A DNA stretch of 64,000 nt from Celeribacter baekdonensis (GTDB lineage Bacteria > Pseudomonadota > Alphaproteobacteria > Rhodobacterales > Rhodobacteraceae): contig NZ_FNBL01000014.1 in assembly GCF_900102315.1 (NCBI RefSeq), positions 49,651 through 113,650 on the forward strand, in the 5' to 3' direction. Below the pieces are notes generated by a model, which ran no database searches, was not told the origin of the DNA, and was given only the letters and a program-made list of their open reading frames with translations. A program made the translations under genes and the position numbers. Of this stretch, positions 9,700 to 19,139 are shown in pieces (position 1 is the first letter of the stretch; every line of letters begins with the position of its first letter).

Positions 9700-11211
9700 T
9701 CAGTCGAAAGCCGATGTTTCCAGCCGCATACACACCGCGCGGGGCTCGGTATAGGCGTGGATCACTTCGGTCCCGAACTCGCGGCCAAGACCCGACAGTT
9801 TGGTGCCTCCGAAAGGCATGGCCAAGTCCAGCACGTTATGGGTATTGATCCAAACCGTTCCGCAATCGAGCTGTGCAGCCAGAAGATGCGCCTTGTTGAT
9901 GTCGCGGGTCCAGATGCTTGCGCCCAGCCCATAGGCCGTGTCGTTCGCCAGCGCCTTGATGTCGCGCGGATCCTGAACGGGCATCGCCAGAACCACCGGC
10001 CCAAAGACCTCTTCATGCGCAATCTGCATGTCTGGCCGCCCGCCGCTCAACACGGTCGGGCGATAGAAATACCCCCTGCCCGCATCGCGTGCCCCACCGC
10101 ACAATGGCTCCGCCCCCTCTTCGATTCCTTTGGCCACCAGCGCCGAAACCCGATCCAGTTGGCGGGCGGAAACCAGCGGCCCAAGCTGAACCAAAGGGTC
10201 AAATCCGCTGCCCAGTTTCAAGTCCTGCGCGAGTCGTGCCACGCCCTGCGTCACCTCGTCAAAGATCGACGCCTCGACCAACAGCCGCGAACCGGCGGTG
10301 CAGACCTGTCCCGAGTTCGGGAAAATCGCATTGGCGGCACCGGGTATCGCCTGATCCAGATCCGCATCGGCCAGCACAATGGTCGGGGATTTCCCACCCA
10401 ATTCAAGCGTCACCCGCTTCATCGTCCGCGCCGAGGCGGCAAGGATCTTTTGCCCCGTCAGCGTCGATCCGGTAAAGGCGATCTTGCGCACCAGCGGGTG
10501 ATCAACCAACGCCTGCCCCGCCTCGTGACCATAGCCGGTGACAATATTGACCGTCCCCTCGGGAAACCCGGCTTCAAGGATCAGTTCGCCCAGCCGCAGG
10601 GTTGTCAATGACGCCTCTTCCGAGGGTTTCAACACCACGGTGCAACCAAAAGCAATCGCAGGTGCCAGCTTTTGCACCGCCTGCCCCAGCGGAAAATTCC
10701 ACGGCGTGATGCCACCCACAACCCCCACAGGCCTGCGCTCGGTATAGGCGCGATAGGTGCCGCCATCGTCAAAGAACGGGGAAAGCTGAATGTATTCCCC
10801 CGCCATTTTGGAACTCCACCCGCCGTAATAGCGCAAGGCATCCATAGCAAATTTCATGTCCACATTGCGCGAAACGCCATAGGGCTTGCCGTTGTCCAGC
10901 GTCTCCAGCCGCGCCAGATCGTCGGCATCCCGCTCGATCAGCAACGCCAGCCGTTCCAACAAACGACCCCGGTCCAGCGGGCGCATCTTTTGCCATGACG
11001 GGCTTTCATAGGCGCGGTGCGCCGCTTGCACGGCCCGGTCCACATCGGCCGCCGTCGCCGCAACGACTTCGGCGATCTTTTCTTCCGTCGCCGGATCATG
11101 GACCGCGATCAAGCGCCCCTCGATCCCGTCACACCATTGCCCGTCGATCAGCATCCTGGCCGCGGGGATGCGTACAGCCGACCCGCCCGCTCTCTCGATC
11201 ATTACATTCAT
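9700..11211 (-). CDS. NAD(P)-dependent aldehyde dehydrogenase
   Basis: 503 aa, full length for the family. The catalytic glutamate region LELGGKSP and the nucleophile cysteine in SGQVCTAGSR (near residue 300) are both present, with GFTGSTLTG-like cofactor motif (FTGSTLTG). It oxidises an aldehyde to the acid. It lies in a minus-strand cluster with an FAD amine oxidase, RidA and an ornithine-cyclodeaminase-like protein, so the aldehyde is probably a deamination product. A GGGAG ribosome site precedes the ATG. Confidence 0.92.
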   Translation of the reverse strand: MNVMIERAGGSAVRIPAARMLIDGQWCDGIEGRLIAVHDPATEEKIAEVVAATAADVDRAVQAAHRAYESPSWQKMRPLDRGRLLERLALLIERDADDLARLETLDNGKPYGVSRNVDMKFAMDALRYYGGWSSKMAGEYIQLSPFFDDGGTYRAYTERRPVGVVGGITPWNFPLGQAVQKLAPAIAFGCTVVLKPSEEASLTTLRLGELILEAGFPEGTVNIVTGYGHEAGQALVDHPLVRKIAFTGSTLTGQKILAASARTMKRVTLELGGKSPTIVLADADLDQAIPGAANAIFPNSGQVCTAGSRLLVEASIFDEVTQGVARLAQDLKLGSGFDPLVQLGPLVSARQLDRVSALVAKGIEEGAEPLCGGARDAGRGYFYRPTVLSGGRPDMQIAHEEVFGPVVLAMPVQDPRDIKALANDTAYGLGASIWTRDINKAHLLAAQLDCGTVWINTHNVLDLAMPFGGTKLSGLGREFGTEVIHAYTEPRAVCMRLETSAFD

Positions 11212-11275
11212 TGTCCGTTACTCCCGCTTTGGACCGGCCCAGGGCGCGATCCCTGATTACTGATGCCGAGCGACC

Positions 11276-12568
11276 TTACAGTCGGTCAAACCGATAGGGT
11301 GTGGGGTCGACGACCGGCGTACCGCCAGTGATCAGATCGGCCGCCAATTGCCCCGCCGCCGGAGCGGTGCCAAAGCCATGGCCCGAAAAACCCGAGGCCA
11401 GCGTCAGCCCCGGCAGCTTTTCCACCGGTGAGATCACCGGCATCGAATCCGGCGTCACGTCGATCATCCCCGCCCAGCTTTGCTTGACCACCGCCGCGTT
11501 GAACACCGGCCAGGCCTTGCAAAGGTTGCGCATTGCATCGGCGTTCAGCCCGTGATGAACCGCAGGGTCCATTGTGCGCAGTTGCTCCATCGGCGAACGT
11601 GCGTCCCCCGACCAGCGCCGCGCCAGCGCAAGGTCACGCAGGAAATCCCCGCCCAGCGACACGCGCACATTCTTCCATTCCGCTTTCAAAACCGGCAGAT
11701 AACGATGCCCGATCATCAGGTGATCCAACATCAAGGGTGCAAAAAGCGCACCCCGCTGGGTGATGGTGTAGCCGCCATCGTGCCGCTTGCGGAACGAGAA
11801 ATCCGCAGCCCCGACGGCAATGTCCGTCGGCCCCTCCATCGCACCGGTGCGAAACACCGAAGCGACAAGCGGCAGGATCGGCAAGGCCACGCCATGGTTG
11901 GCCAGAAAGCGCCGTGACCAAATGCCCCCGGCCAGCAACACCTGATCGCACCGAATTTCGCCCCGCTCGGTCATCACACCGCTAATGGGCCCCGCCTGGG
12001 TGACAAGCCTGCGCACCGCGCAGTTTTCAACGATCACCGCCCCCTTGACGATGGCCGCTGCCGCAATCGCACTGCTGGCCAGCGTTGGTTCTGCCCGACC
12101 ATCCGAAGGCGTATGAATGCCGCCGTACCAGTTTTCCACACCGCCCGGCACCAGCGTGTTGATCTGAGCGGGGCTCAGCAGCCGCGAATCCAGCGACCGC
12201 CCCCCCGCTGATCCAAGCCAGCTTTGATGCTTTTCCATCTCGGCTTCTGTGCGCGCGACATACATGATGCCCGCCTGCCGATATCCCACATCCGCGCCAA
12301 CCCGTTCCGACATCGCGGCCCACAGCCTGTCCGACTCCACCGACAGCGGCAGATCGGAAATGTCCCGCCCGGTCTTGCGGACCCAGCCAAGGTTGCGCGA
12401 AGACTGCTCTGCGGCAAGACGCCCCTTTTCCAGGACGACAACCGGAATCCCCCGCTCTGCAAGGCTCAACGCTGCGGTCAAGCCAACAATACCCCCGCCG
12501 ATCACGACAACGCAGGTCGCCTCGGGGGTATCAAGTGATGTCTGAACAGGCGCGATAACCGGGGCCAC
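11276..12568 (-). CDS. FAD-dependent oxidoreductase, D-amino-acid oxidase (DAO) family
   Basis: 430 aa. The N-terminal dinucleotide fold is VVIGGGIVGLTAALSLAERG followed by the acidic end VVLEKG, and a C-terminal GLTLASGFSGHGFGTAPAAG is the typical second FAD contact. Such enzymes oxidise primary or secondary amines, releasing imine and peroxide. Start is GTG with AGGAT upstream. The RidA encoded next would hydrolyse the imine and the aldehyde dehydrogenase would take the aldehyde, a coherent amine-degradation route (inference). Confidence 0.88.
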   Translation of the reverse strand: MAPVIAPVQTSLDTPEATCVVVIGGGIVGLTAALSLAERGIPVVVLEKGRLAAEQSSRNLGWVRKTGRDISDLPLSVESDRLWAAMSERVGADVGYRQAGIMYVARTEAEMEKHQSWLGSAGGRSLDSRLLSPAQINTLVPGGVENWYGGIHTPSDGRAEPTLASSAIAAAAIVKGAVIVENCAVRRLVTQAGPISGVMTERGEIRCDQVLLAGGIWSRRFLANHGVALPILPLVASVFRTGAMEGPTDIAVGAADFSFRKRHDGGYTITQRGALFAPLMLDHLMIGHRYLPVLKAEWKNVRVSLGGDFLRDLALARRWSGDARSPMEQLRTMDPAVHHGLNADAMRNLCKAWPVFNAAVVKQSWAGMIDVTPDSMPVISPVEKLPGLTLASGFSGHGFGTAPAAGQLAADLITGGTPVVDPTPYRFDRL

Positions 12569-12597
12569 AATCCTAATCCTTGAATACTTGCATCTGG

Positions 12598-13026
12598 TTA
12601 CTGCGCGTCGGTCAGCAGGATGTCCCGGACCTCTACCTTCGACGCCCCGCGATAGGCGGTGACATCAATCTCGACCTTATATTCGGTCGATCCCAGCGGC
12701 GGGCAGGTCATGGTCAGCGTCGGGTTGATCCCGCGCATCCTTTCCCCGTAGGCAGTCATAATCGTGTCGATATCCTTGGTGAACTGTACATAGACCCGCG
12801 CCGAAACAACATCTTCGAGACAGGACCCCACCGCACTCAGCGCACGTTCGATATTGGCAAGAACCTGCTGGGTCTGCTCGGTCAGGTCCTCGGGGATCAG
12901 CTTGGTCCGGGGATTGCGCCCGGCGGTGTTGGACACGAAAATCAGGTTGTCCACCGCGACAAGACGCGAATAGCTGCCGTGTTCTTCAAAACGCGAGCCG
13001 GTTTTCAGTTTTACAATCTCGGTCAT
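12598..13026 (-). CDS. RidA-family (YjgF/UK114) imine deaminase
   Basis: 142 aa from the ATG at 13026; a GTG three codons upstream (13035) is an alternative. The family signature region is VSARVYVQFTKDID followed by IEVDVTAYR-like EIDVTAYRG, and the internal Arg of the active site is present in SARVYV. RidA proteins hydrolyse reactive enamine/imine intermediates. Next to an FAD amine oxidase this fits detoxification or processing of its imine product. It is 47 bp downstream of the OCD-like gene. Confidence 0.88.
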   Translation of the reverse strand: MTEIVKLKTGSRFEEHGSYSRLVAVDNLIFVSNTAGRNPRTKLIPEDLTEQTQQVLANIERALSAVGSCLEDVVSARVYVQFTKDIDTIMTAYGERMRGINPTLTMTCPPLGSTEYKVEIDVTAYRGASKVEVRDILLTDAQ

Positions 13027-13078
13027 GGTCTTCACTTCTTTCAGGAAAATTAACAGCGGTCTCTGGAGGCGGCAGGAG

Positions 13079-14254
13079 TCAGCGCAGTGCCGGGCTGTCC
13101 CAAAGGTTCAGCGGCACGCCAATGCCCTTCTCGACAGCATTGCGATAAACCACCGTGCCCCAGGCCACGTCCTCAACCGGCATCCCGCCGACCGACATCA
13201 TGATGATCTCGTCCTCGTCCCGCCGTGCGGGTGCCTCTCCCGCAACGATCTTGCCAAAGTCTTCCAACTGGTCGGGCGCAATCCGGCCCTCGTCCACAAG
13301 GTCCAGCCAGCGGATACCGACCGCAGGGATGTGCCGGTGCACCGGCTTGGAGTTCTCCTCGAACCACGCGTGATACAGGCCCGGATTGTCCAGAACCTTG
13401 CGGATCTCCGGTGCCTCCATCCCAGCGTCGATGTTGCACAATGCCGGCATCGCCAGAAATGTGCCGGGGCTCACCCAGTCCCGTTTGACCGTCGGATAGG
13501 TCGAAGGATCACCCGTCGCCCCCGACCCGCAGAAGGTGACAATGTCGCAATCGCGCACCACCTGTTCAACACTGTCGACAACGGTGACCGTGGTGATCTG
13601 CGGAAACGTCTCGGCAATCCACGTCAAAAACGCATCAAGGTTCTTCTGTCCGCGCCCCTTGATCTTGACCGTGTCAATCAATGGGCAGACCGCCATGAAT
13701 GCCGAAAGCGAGGTCTTGGCCATTACCCCAGGCCCCAGGATCCCCACCGTTCTGGAATTCCTGCGCGCCAGATGGCGCGCGCCGACGCCGGGGATCGCGC
13801 CCGTGCGATAGGCCGACAGCAGGTTGGCCGACATAAAGGCCAGCGGCGCGCCAGTGTCGGCATTACTCAGAATGAACATCAGGATCGACCGTGGCAGCCC
13901 CTTGTCGCGGTTCTCGATGTTCGATCCGTACCATTTCATCCCGGCGGTCCCGAAGCGACCGCCCAGATAGGCGGGCATCGCCATGAACCGCCGATCCGGC
14001 GTTGGCCGCGGCATGTTAGGAAAGGGCGAGGTTTCAGGAAAAACCACCACTGATCCATGCGAATTGTTGTTCACGCCCGCCATGCGATAATCGCCGCTGT
14101 ACAGCAGGCCGAACATTTCTTCCATCGTGTCGACACAGGCCGCCATATCGGTCACGCCTGCGCGGATCATGTCCGGCTCAGACAGGTAAAGAAAATCAAT
14201 CCGTGTCGACGTTTTGTCCCCGTCAGGGCTGTGATCACGATTTTTCTGAAGCAT
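13079..14254 (-). CDS. Ornithine cyclodeaminase / mu-crystallin family protein (tyramine oxidase subunit B-like)
   Basis: 391 aa from the ATG at 14254, preceded by AGAAGAG; the longer frame to 14311 lacks a ribosome site. It has the NAD-binding segment VGILGPGVMAK and the substrate-side motif SAYRTGAIPGVGARHLA, both typical of the family. The overall length and N terminus match proteins annotated as tyramine oxidase subunit B in roseobacters. It is the first gene of the RidA/DAO/ALDH minus-strand group, separated by short gaps. The exact reaction cannot be read from sequence. Confidence 0.8.
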   Translation of the reverse strand: MLQKNRDHSPDGDKTSTRIDFLYLSEPDMIRAGVTDMAACVDTMEEMFGLLYSGDYRMAGVNNNSHGSVVVFPETSPFPNMPRPTPDRRFMAMPAYLGGRFGTAGMKWYGSNIENRDKGLPRSILMFILSNADTGAPLAFMSANLLSAYRTGAIPGVGARHLARRNSRTVGILGPGVMAKTSLSAFMAVCPLIDTVKIKGRGQKNLDAFLTWIAETFPQITTVTVVDSVEQVVRDCDIVTFCGSGATGDPSTYPTVKRDWVSPGTFLAMPALCNIDAGMEAPEIRKVLDNPGLYHAWFEENSKPVHRHIPAVGIRWLDLVDEGRIAPDQLEDFGKIVAGEAPARRDEDEIIMMSVGGMPVEDVAWGTVVYRNAVEKGIGVPLNLWDSPALR

Positions 14255-14774
14255 CGAAACTACTCTTCTTACTCTTTGATCTGCTGAAGCTGTCATGAAG
14301 ACACCGAACAAGACATGACAATAACGGCCAAATATTGTGCAAATCGGGCCAGAAAAGCCCCGTTTCCAGGCCCTGCCGCCGGATCAGCAGAATGGCGGCG
14401 AACGCGTCGGCATGTTGATTTCATAATGCTCTGACAGAAACGGCATGCCTTCGGCGGCCAAAATCCGCAAGAACATCGCCCGCAGATCCTGTGAGGTGAG
14501 GGCATGAGTCCGCGAAGGCTGCAACGCCTGTTTCAGACCGAGGGCACGACCCGGCACAAAAGGCGCGGTCGATCACCGATCTGGCGCTGCCCGCACCGAT
14601 CCGCGCGGGGAATACACCCGCGCGACCACATCATCGTGCGGGCAACTTTCGTGAAAAACGGGCCGTCAAACCCTCAGAACCTGCTGCGAAACTGGCCCGG
14701 CATCAGCACCCGGCATCAGCACGATGGCCCCGTGCCCGCATGGACCTGACGACGTGACAAAAAGGCCGCTCATC
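14255..14774. other. Intergenic region, possible gene remnant
   Basis: No convincing complete gene is present. On the minus strand, an open stretch of 62 codons (14384-14572) ends at a normal stop and reads like the C terminus of a real protein (for example MFLRILAAEGMPFLSEHYEI), but it has no start and stop codons lie just upstream. It may be the tail of a decayed gene. The remainder shows no clear promoter, RNA or repeat. Confidence 0.3.
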
Positions 14775-15215
14775 TCAGTTGATCCCATTCGCGCGCTGCA
14801 ATTCGCGGACATAGGCGATGATCGCTTTGACATCGCCCTGTGTCACACCCTGTTGCATGGGCATATTCCCAAAACGCCAGTGATGGGCCTGAACACCGCG
14901 TTCAGCCGCCATGAGAAAGGCCATATCGCCATGATGTGAAGGCTCGTAGATCTTGTGAACCAGAGGCGGGCCAAAGCCTTCTTTGCCGGCGGCATTCTCG
15001 CCATGACAGGCGGCGCAGACGCTGTCAAACGCGCGCTTTCCGATCTGCGCATGGGCTGACAGCGCCTCAGGCAGAGCGATCGCAACAATCGGATCGCCTT
15101 GTGCGGGGCGTGAGGAGGAGGCGAGCGGTGCGCTTGCGGGTTCAGGTTTAAAGATAAGGTAGGCCCCGAGAGCCAGTGCCGCAGCACCGACCAGAGGCAG
15201 GACAAATTTGTTCAT
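14775..15215 (-). CDS. Membrane-anchored c-type cytochrome
   Basis: 146 aa from the ATG at 15215. An N-terminal hydrophobic segment (residues 4-22) without a clear cleavage site would anchor it with the haem domain in the periplasm. One haem c site, CAACH, lies near residues 66-70 and the axial methionine is likely in GNMPMQQGV. It probably carries electrons. Its position after the Cys-rich gene and near cueR/copA suggests a role in copper handling, for example Cu(I) oxidation, but that is inference. Confidence 0.85.
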   Translation of the reverse strand: MNKFVLPLVGAAALALGAYLIFKPEPASAPLASSSRPAQGDPIVAIALPEALSAHAQIGKRAFDSVCAACHGENAAGKEGFGPPLVHKIYEPSHHGDMAFLMAAERGVQAHHWRFGNMPMQQGVTQGDVKAIIAYVRELQRANGIN

Positions 15216-15265
15216 GGGTGTTTCCGTATCAAAGCGTGACGACTGAGCGCGCCACAAGAAAGGGT

Positions 15266-15628
15266 TCAGGCAAAGCTGAACCCGATACGGGGAGGCGGGA
15301 GGTCAAGGCCCGGAGTGCGTGTCAGGATGTGCGCCACTGTGGGCGCAGGATAGCCGATAGGGCGCAAACTGCGACTGACCGGATGGTCAAGGCGATGATT
15401 GGGCGTGAAAAGGACGCAGATCGCCCCATGCGGACAGGGGATGTCAAAGGGCGCGGCATCCGACATTCGGTCCGGGCAATCGGGACATGGGCCAAGGGGA
15501 TGCATGGACATGACAGTGTCCTGCGCCATCGCAGTCATCTCATGCGACATCCCCGCGCGTGGCGCGGAGAAAACGGTCAACAAACCGATGAGCAGGATGA
15601 TCACAATACGGTGCAAGCAGCTCTCCAT
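15266..15628 (-). CDS. Small Cys-rich exported protein, copper-island associated
   Basis: 120 aa. Residues 1-25 form a signal peptide or membrane segment. The rest holds His/Met/Cys-rich patches: MSHEM, CPDCPDRM and CPHGAIC, suitable for periplasmic metal binding. No named family is recognised with certainty; proteins of this look commonly sit beside copper-resistance genes. It is 50 bp upstream of the cytochrome gene on the same strand. The ATG at 15628 has no strong ribosome site and abuts a 17-bp tandem repeat. Confidence 0.6.
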   Translation of the reverse strand: MESCLHRIVIILLIGLLTVFSAPRAGMSHEMTAMAQDTVMSMHPLGPCPDCPDRMSDAAPFDIPCPHGAICVLFTPNHRLDHPVSRSLRPIGYPAPTVAHILTRTPGLDLPPPRIGFSFA

Positions 15629-15632
15629 GACT

Positions 15633-15666
15633 TTGGATGGTCACTATGATTGGATGGTCACTATGA
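15633..15666. repeat. Perfect 17-bp tandem duplication
   Basis: TTGGATGGTCACTATGA occurs twice head-to-tail (15633-15649 and 15650-15666), ending 5 bp upstream of the Cys-rich gene's start. It sits where promoter or operator elements of that gene would be. It may be a duplicated regulatory site or a recent replication-slippage event. Confidence 0.9.
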
Positions 15667-15716
15667 AAGGTCGCAGAGATTTGGTCAACGCGGTGTTGTG
15701 CCGCTGGCCTCCTGGC

Positions 15717-16106
15717 TCAGGCCTCGTGGCTCAGACCGTCAAGGATCGCGCAGTCTGGCGCTTCATCGCCATGACATTGCTCAATCAACACGGTGAGACG
15801 CGCCTCCAACGCCTGAAGGTTTGCTATTTTTTCCCGAACCGAAACAAGATTTTGCTCGGCCAAGGCACGCACATCGCGGCTGTGGCGCGACGGGTCTGCC
15901 TCAAGCGCGAGCAATGTCCGGCACTCGTCCAAAGAAAACCCCATCAACCGCGCCTGTGCCAGAAATCGCAGATCTGCGATCTGGGCGGCATCAAAATCGC
16001 GATAGCCATTCTCGGCCCTGTCTGGCGCGACAAGACCGATCTCTTCGTAATAACGGATCGTTTTGACTGGCAGTCCGGTCTGGGTCGAGGCATGTCCGAT
16101 ATTCAT
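15717..16106 (-). CDS. cueR: CueR-type copper-responsive MerR regulator
   Basis: 129 aa from the ATG at 16106, with AAGGAGAT upstream; the longer frame to 16160 was rejected. The MerR HTH (IGHASTQTGLPVKTIRYYEEIGL) is followed by the dimerisation helix, and the C-terminal pair of cysteines in CHGDEAPDC is the Cu(I)-binding loop of CueR. It activates copA and probably itself through the two promoters in 16125-16311. Divergent from copA. Confidence 0.93.
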   Translation of the reverse strand: MNIGHASTQTGLPVKTIRYYEEIGLVAPDRAENGYRDFDAAQIADLRFLAQARLMGFSLDECRTLLALEADPSRHSRDVRALAEQNLVSVREKIANLQALEARLTVLIEQCHGDEAPDCAILDGLSHEA

Positions 16107-16124
16107 CGCAATCTCCTTACCGCT

Positions 16125-16155
16125 TTCATAAAGCCTACAGCAACTGGAGGGTAAA
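16125..16155 (-). promoter_or_regulatory. CueR-type promoter of cueR (19-bp spacer)
   Basis: Minus strand: -35 TTTACC (16150-16155), 19-bp spacer with the dyad CTCCAGTTGCTG, and -10 TATGAA (16125-16130). The overlong 19-bp spacer with a central dyad is the hallmark of promoters activated by MerR-family twist. It lies 19 bp upstream of the cueR ATG. Confidence 0.75.
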
Positions 16156-16280
16156 GTCACATCGACGTGAGAGACGCATTTCGGACATCAATGCGGGCGG
16201 CTGACCCTCTGGAATTTGAAATCTCACATCATCGCACCAGTTTTAACCCATGCCGCCGAGCAAAGTTTCGAAATACCCCC

Positions 16281-16311
16281 TTGACCCTCCAGTTGCTGGA
16301 GGCCCTACCTG
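16281..16311 (+). promoter_or_regulatory. CueR-type promoter of copA (19-bp spacer)
   Basis: -35 TTGACC (16281-16286), spacer 16287-16305 containing CTCCAGTTGCTGGAGG, and -10 TACCTG (16306-16311), about 40 bp before the copA ATG. The dyad core is the same as in the cueR promoter but in the opposite orientation. This is the typical CueR operator arrangement for copper-inducible copA. Confidence 0.82.
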
Positions 16312-16351
16312 AGGAGGCGAGGTCAGAATCCGAGAGCATCAGGAGTGAACC

Positions 16352-18805
16352 ATGACAGCGCACGACAACCAGCACCACCACGACCATAGACCTGCCGTGA
16401 TCCGCGATCCGGTATGCGGCATGACCGTCGACCCGAATGCAGACAAGCCGCAGCTCGACCACGAGGGACATAGCTACCATTTCTGTTCCGAAGGGTGCCG
16501 CGAGAAATTCAAAGCCACACCCGAGGCCTATATCAAAGCGACCGATCCCGTCTGCGGCATGTCGGTGGAGCGTGCCACCGCCGCGCATATGTCCAAACTC
16601 GATGGGGAGCGGTTCTATTTCTGCTCCGCTGGCTGTCAGGAGAAATTCGAAAAAAGCCCGGCGCATTATCTCGGGGCGCGGCCGGTGAAAAAAGCCATGC
16701 CGGAGGGGACACAATACACCTGCCCCATGCACCCCGAAATCATCGAAGACCATCCCGGAGATTGCCCGAAATGCGGCATGGCGCTGGAACCAATGACGCC
16801 CTCGGCGGACAGCGGACCGAACCCGGAACTTGTTGATTTCAAGCGCCGGTTCTGGATCATGGCACCGCTGGCGGCGGCCGTATTTGTGCTTGAAATGGGG
16901 TCCCATGTTGGACTGCCCTTCGCGGAATGGATTGGACATAAACCGTTCCTCTGGCTTCAGTTCGCGTTGACCACGCCTGTGCTCTGGTGCGCGCGGCCTT
17001 TCTTCCTGCGCGGTTGGAAATCCGTGGTGAATGTCTCGCCGAACATGTGGACCCTGATCGCACTCGGCACGCTTGCGGCCTATCTGTTCTCCCTCGTCGG
17101 ATTGCTTGCGCCGTCGGTGTTTCCACCGGAAATGTTGGGCAATCATGGCCTGCCGCCCGTCTATTTCGAGGCCGCCGCCGTGATCCTCCTTTTGGTTCTC
17201 GTCGGTCAGCTCATGGAACTGACTGCGCGAGAAAGAACAGGGGACGCGATCCGCGCGCTTATGGACCTCGCGCCGAAGACCGCACGGGTTGTCACCGACG
17301 ATGGAGAGAAAGACGTCCCACTCGATGAGGTGCAAACCGGCGATCATCTGCGCGTGCGCCCAGGCGAAAGCGTGCCGGTGGATGGCGAGATTCTCGAAGG
17401 CCACTCTTCGGTCGATGAAAGCATGATCACCGGCGAACCGCTGCCGGTCGAAAAAACGCAAGGCGATGCGGTGACCGGCGGCACGCTGAACACATCCGGC
17501 TCCTTCGTGATGGCGGCGCAGGCCGTCGGCGCGGACACCACCCTGTCGCGCATCGTCGCGATGGTGGCGCAGGCGCAGCGTTCGCGCGCGCCCATTCAGG
17601 GACTGGCGGATCGCGTGTCGCTCTACTTCGTGCCTGCCGTGGTCGCCGTCGCCCTCATCGCCTTCCTGACTTGGCTGGCACTCGGGCCAACCCCGGCTTT
17701 GGGCTATGCCACAGTGGCCGCCGTTTCCGTGCTTATCATCGCCTGTCCCTGTGCGCTTGGTCTTGCAACGCCGATGTCAATCATGGTCGGCACAGGCCGC
17801 GGTGCGCAGGCGGGCGTTTTGATCCGCGATGCGGAGGCGCTCGAACGGTTTGCCAAGGTCGACACGTTGATTATGGACAAGACCGGCACGCTGACCGAGG
17901 GAAAGCCCTCGCTCACCGATGTGATCGCGAGTGGGATCTCCGAGGACGATCTGAAATCCTACGCCGCAGCCCTTGAACGCGGCTCCGAACACCCGCTGGC
18001 CGAAGCCATTTTGAGCGGCACAAAAGACGCACCAAAACGCGAGGCGACGGGGTTTGAGGCCATCACGGGCAAAGGTGTGGTTGCCATGGTCAACGATGCC
18101 CGGATCGCTCTGGGCAACTCTGCGCTGATGCTGGAGATTGGCGCTGAACCGGGTGCCTTGACCGAGGTGCTTCAAAATCTGCAATCCGAGGGCAAAACCG
18201 CCATGTATCTTGCCAAAGACGGCGTGGTTGTCGGCATTCTCGCGGTGGCGGACCGGATCAAGGACACGACGCCAGACGCGATCCAAGCCTTGCACCGCGA
18301 AGGCCTGCGCATTGTCATGGCCACCGGCGACAGCATACGCACGGCTGAAGCGGTGGCAAAACAGCTTGGCATTGACGAGGTCCACGCCGAAGTTTCACCA
18401 GAGGGCAAAGCGGCGCTGGTCGAAGAGCTGCGCACATCCGGGGCACGGGTGGCGATGGCAGGCGATGGCGTCAATGACGCCCCCGCGCTGGCCTCCGCCG
18501 ATGTGGGGATCGCCATGGGCACGGGGGCCGATGTTGCCGTGGAAAGTGCGGGGCTGACGCTGGTCAAAGGCGATCTGACGGGCATCCTGCGCGCCCGGCG
18601 TCTGGCCGAGGCGGTCATGCGCAACATCCGCCAGAACCTGTTCTTTGCCTTTGCCTATAACATCGCAGGCGTCCCAATCGCCGCCGGGGTGCTCTACCCA
18701 GTGTTCGGCGTGCTCCTCTCACCGGTGATCGCGGCGCTGGCGATGAGTTTCAGTTCGGTGTCGGTGATCGGGAATGCGCTGCGATTGAGGCGGGTAAAGC
18801 TCTGA
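16352..18805 (+). CDS. copA: Cu(I)-translocating P1B-type ATPase with YHS and heavy-metal-binding domains
   Basis: 817 aa. Two N-terminal YHS domains (about residues 19-62 and 65-108, each starting DPVCGM) and one YTCPMHPEI...[10 protein letters not shown] heavy-metal-binding domain (about 120-147) replace the usual HMA domains. The ATPase core has CPC at about 464-466, phosphorylated Asp509 in DKTGT, the HP locus [10 protein letters not shown] and [10 protein letters not shown]. It exports Cu(I) from the cytoplasm. A GGAG ribosome site precedes the ATG; expression is under the CueR promoter at 16281. Confidence 0.94.
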   Translation: MTAHDNQHHHDHRPAVIRDPVCGMTVDPNADKPQLDHEGHSYHFCSEGCREKFKATPEAYIKATDPVCGMSVERATAAHMSKLDGERFYFCSAGCQEKFEKSPAHYLGARPVKKAMPEGTQYTCPMHPEIIEDHPGDCPKCGMALEPMTPSADSGPNPELVDFKRRFWIMAPLAAAVFVLEMGSHVGLPFAEWIGHKPFLWLQFALTTPVLWCARPFFLRGWKSVVNVSPNMWTLIALGTLAAYLFSLVGLLAPSVFPPEMLGNHGLPPVYFEAAAVILLLVLVGQLMELTARERTGDAIRALMDLAPKTARVVTDDGEKDVPLDEVQTGDHLRVRPGESVPVDGEILEGHSSVDESMITGEPLPVEKTQGDAVTGGTLNTSGSFVMAAQAVGADTTLSRIVAMVAQAQRSRAPIQGLADRVSLYFVPAVVAVALIAFLTWLALGPTPALGYATVAAVSVLIIACPCALGLATPMSIMVGTGRGAQAGVLIRDAEALERFAKVDTLIMDKTGTLTEGKPSLTDVIASGISEDDLKSYAAALERGSEHPLAEAILSGTKDAPKREATGFEAITGKGVVAMVNDARIALGNSALMLEIGAEPGALTEVLQNLQSEGKTAMYLAKDGVVVGILAVADRIKDTTPDAIQALHREGLRIVMATGDSIRTAEAVAKQLGIDEVHAEVSPEGKAALVEELRTSGARVAMAGDGVNDAPALASADVGIAMGTGADVAVESAGLTLVKGDLTGILRARRLAEAVMRNIRQNLFFAFAYNIAGVPIAAGVLYPVFGVLLSPVIAALAMSFSSVSVIGNALRLRRVKL

Positions 18806-19139
18806 AGCCTGTGACATCACCCTCAGAGTGTGGGAGGTGGGATCAGGTTTGTGCAGGAAAACGAATGATGGGCTTTACCGGATTTACTATCGGCCAAGGC
18901 TTGTTCCTGTTGGCCCATATCGTAAAATTGGCACATCTTATCGAAGGTAAATCGGCCTCTATGTCAAGATCAACAAGTTTCGAGACAAACGCTTGGCGTC
19001 GTGGATTTCGCCTTCGATGATGCCTTTGACGCTGGGCCGAGCCAAAAGGAAGGTCGGATTGATCGGCACTTCAGGCACGGGATCAAACAGCTGGCGTGTA
19101 AGCGGCGGTCTCTTTGCATTTTGCAGTGTGGTGGAACAC
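18806..19139. other. Intergenic region with possible coding remnant
   Basis: No complete gene is supported. On the minus strand, just after the AcoR stop and in another frame, about 58 codons stay open to a TAG at 18959 and read plausibly as protein (for example EVPINPTFLLARPSVKGII). There is no start signal. It may be a decayed gene end or chance. No clear terminator was found for copA. Confidence 0.3.

Noticed and set aside
13025..14053. 342-codon plus-strand frame opposite the OCD-like gene
   Set aside because: Antisense shadow with biased composition.
16229..17461. 410-codon minus-strand frame opposite copA
   Set aside because: Covers the CueR promoter and copA N terminus; no family features.
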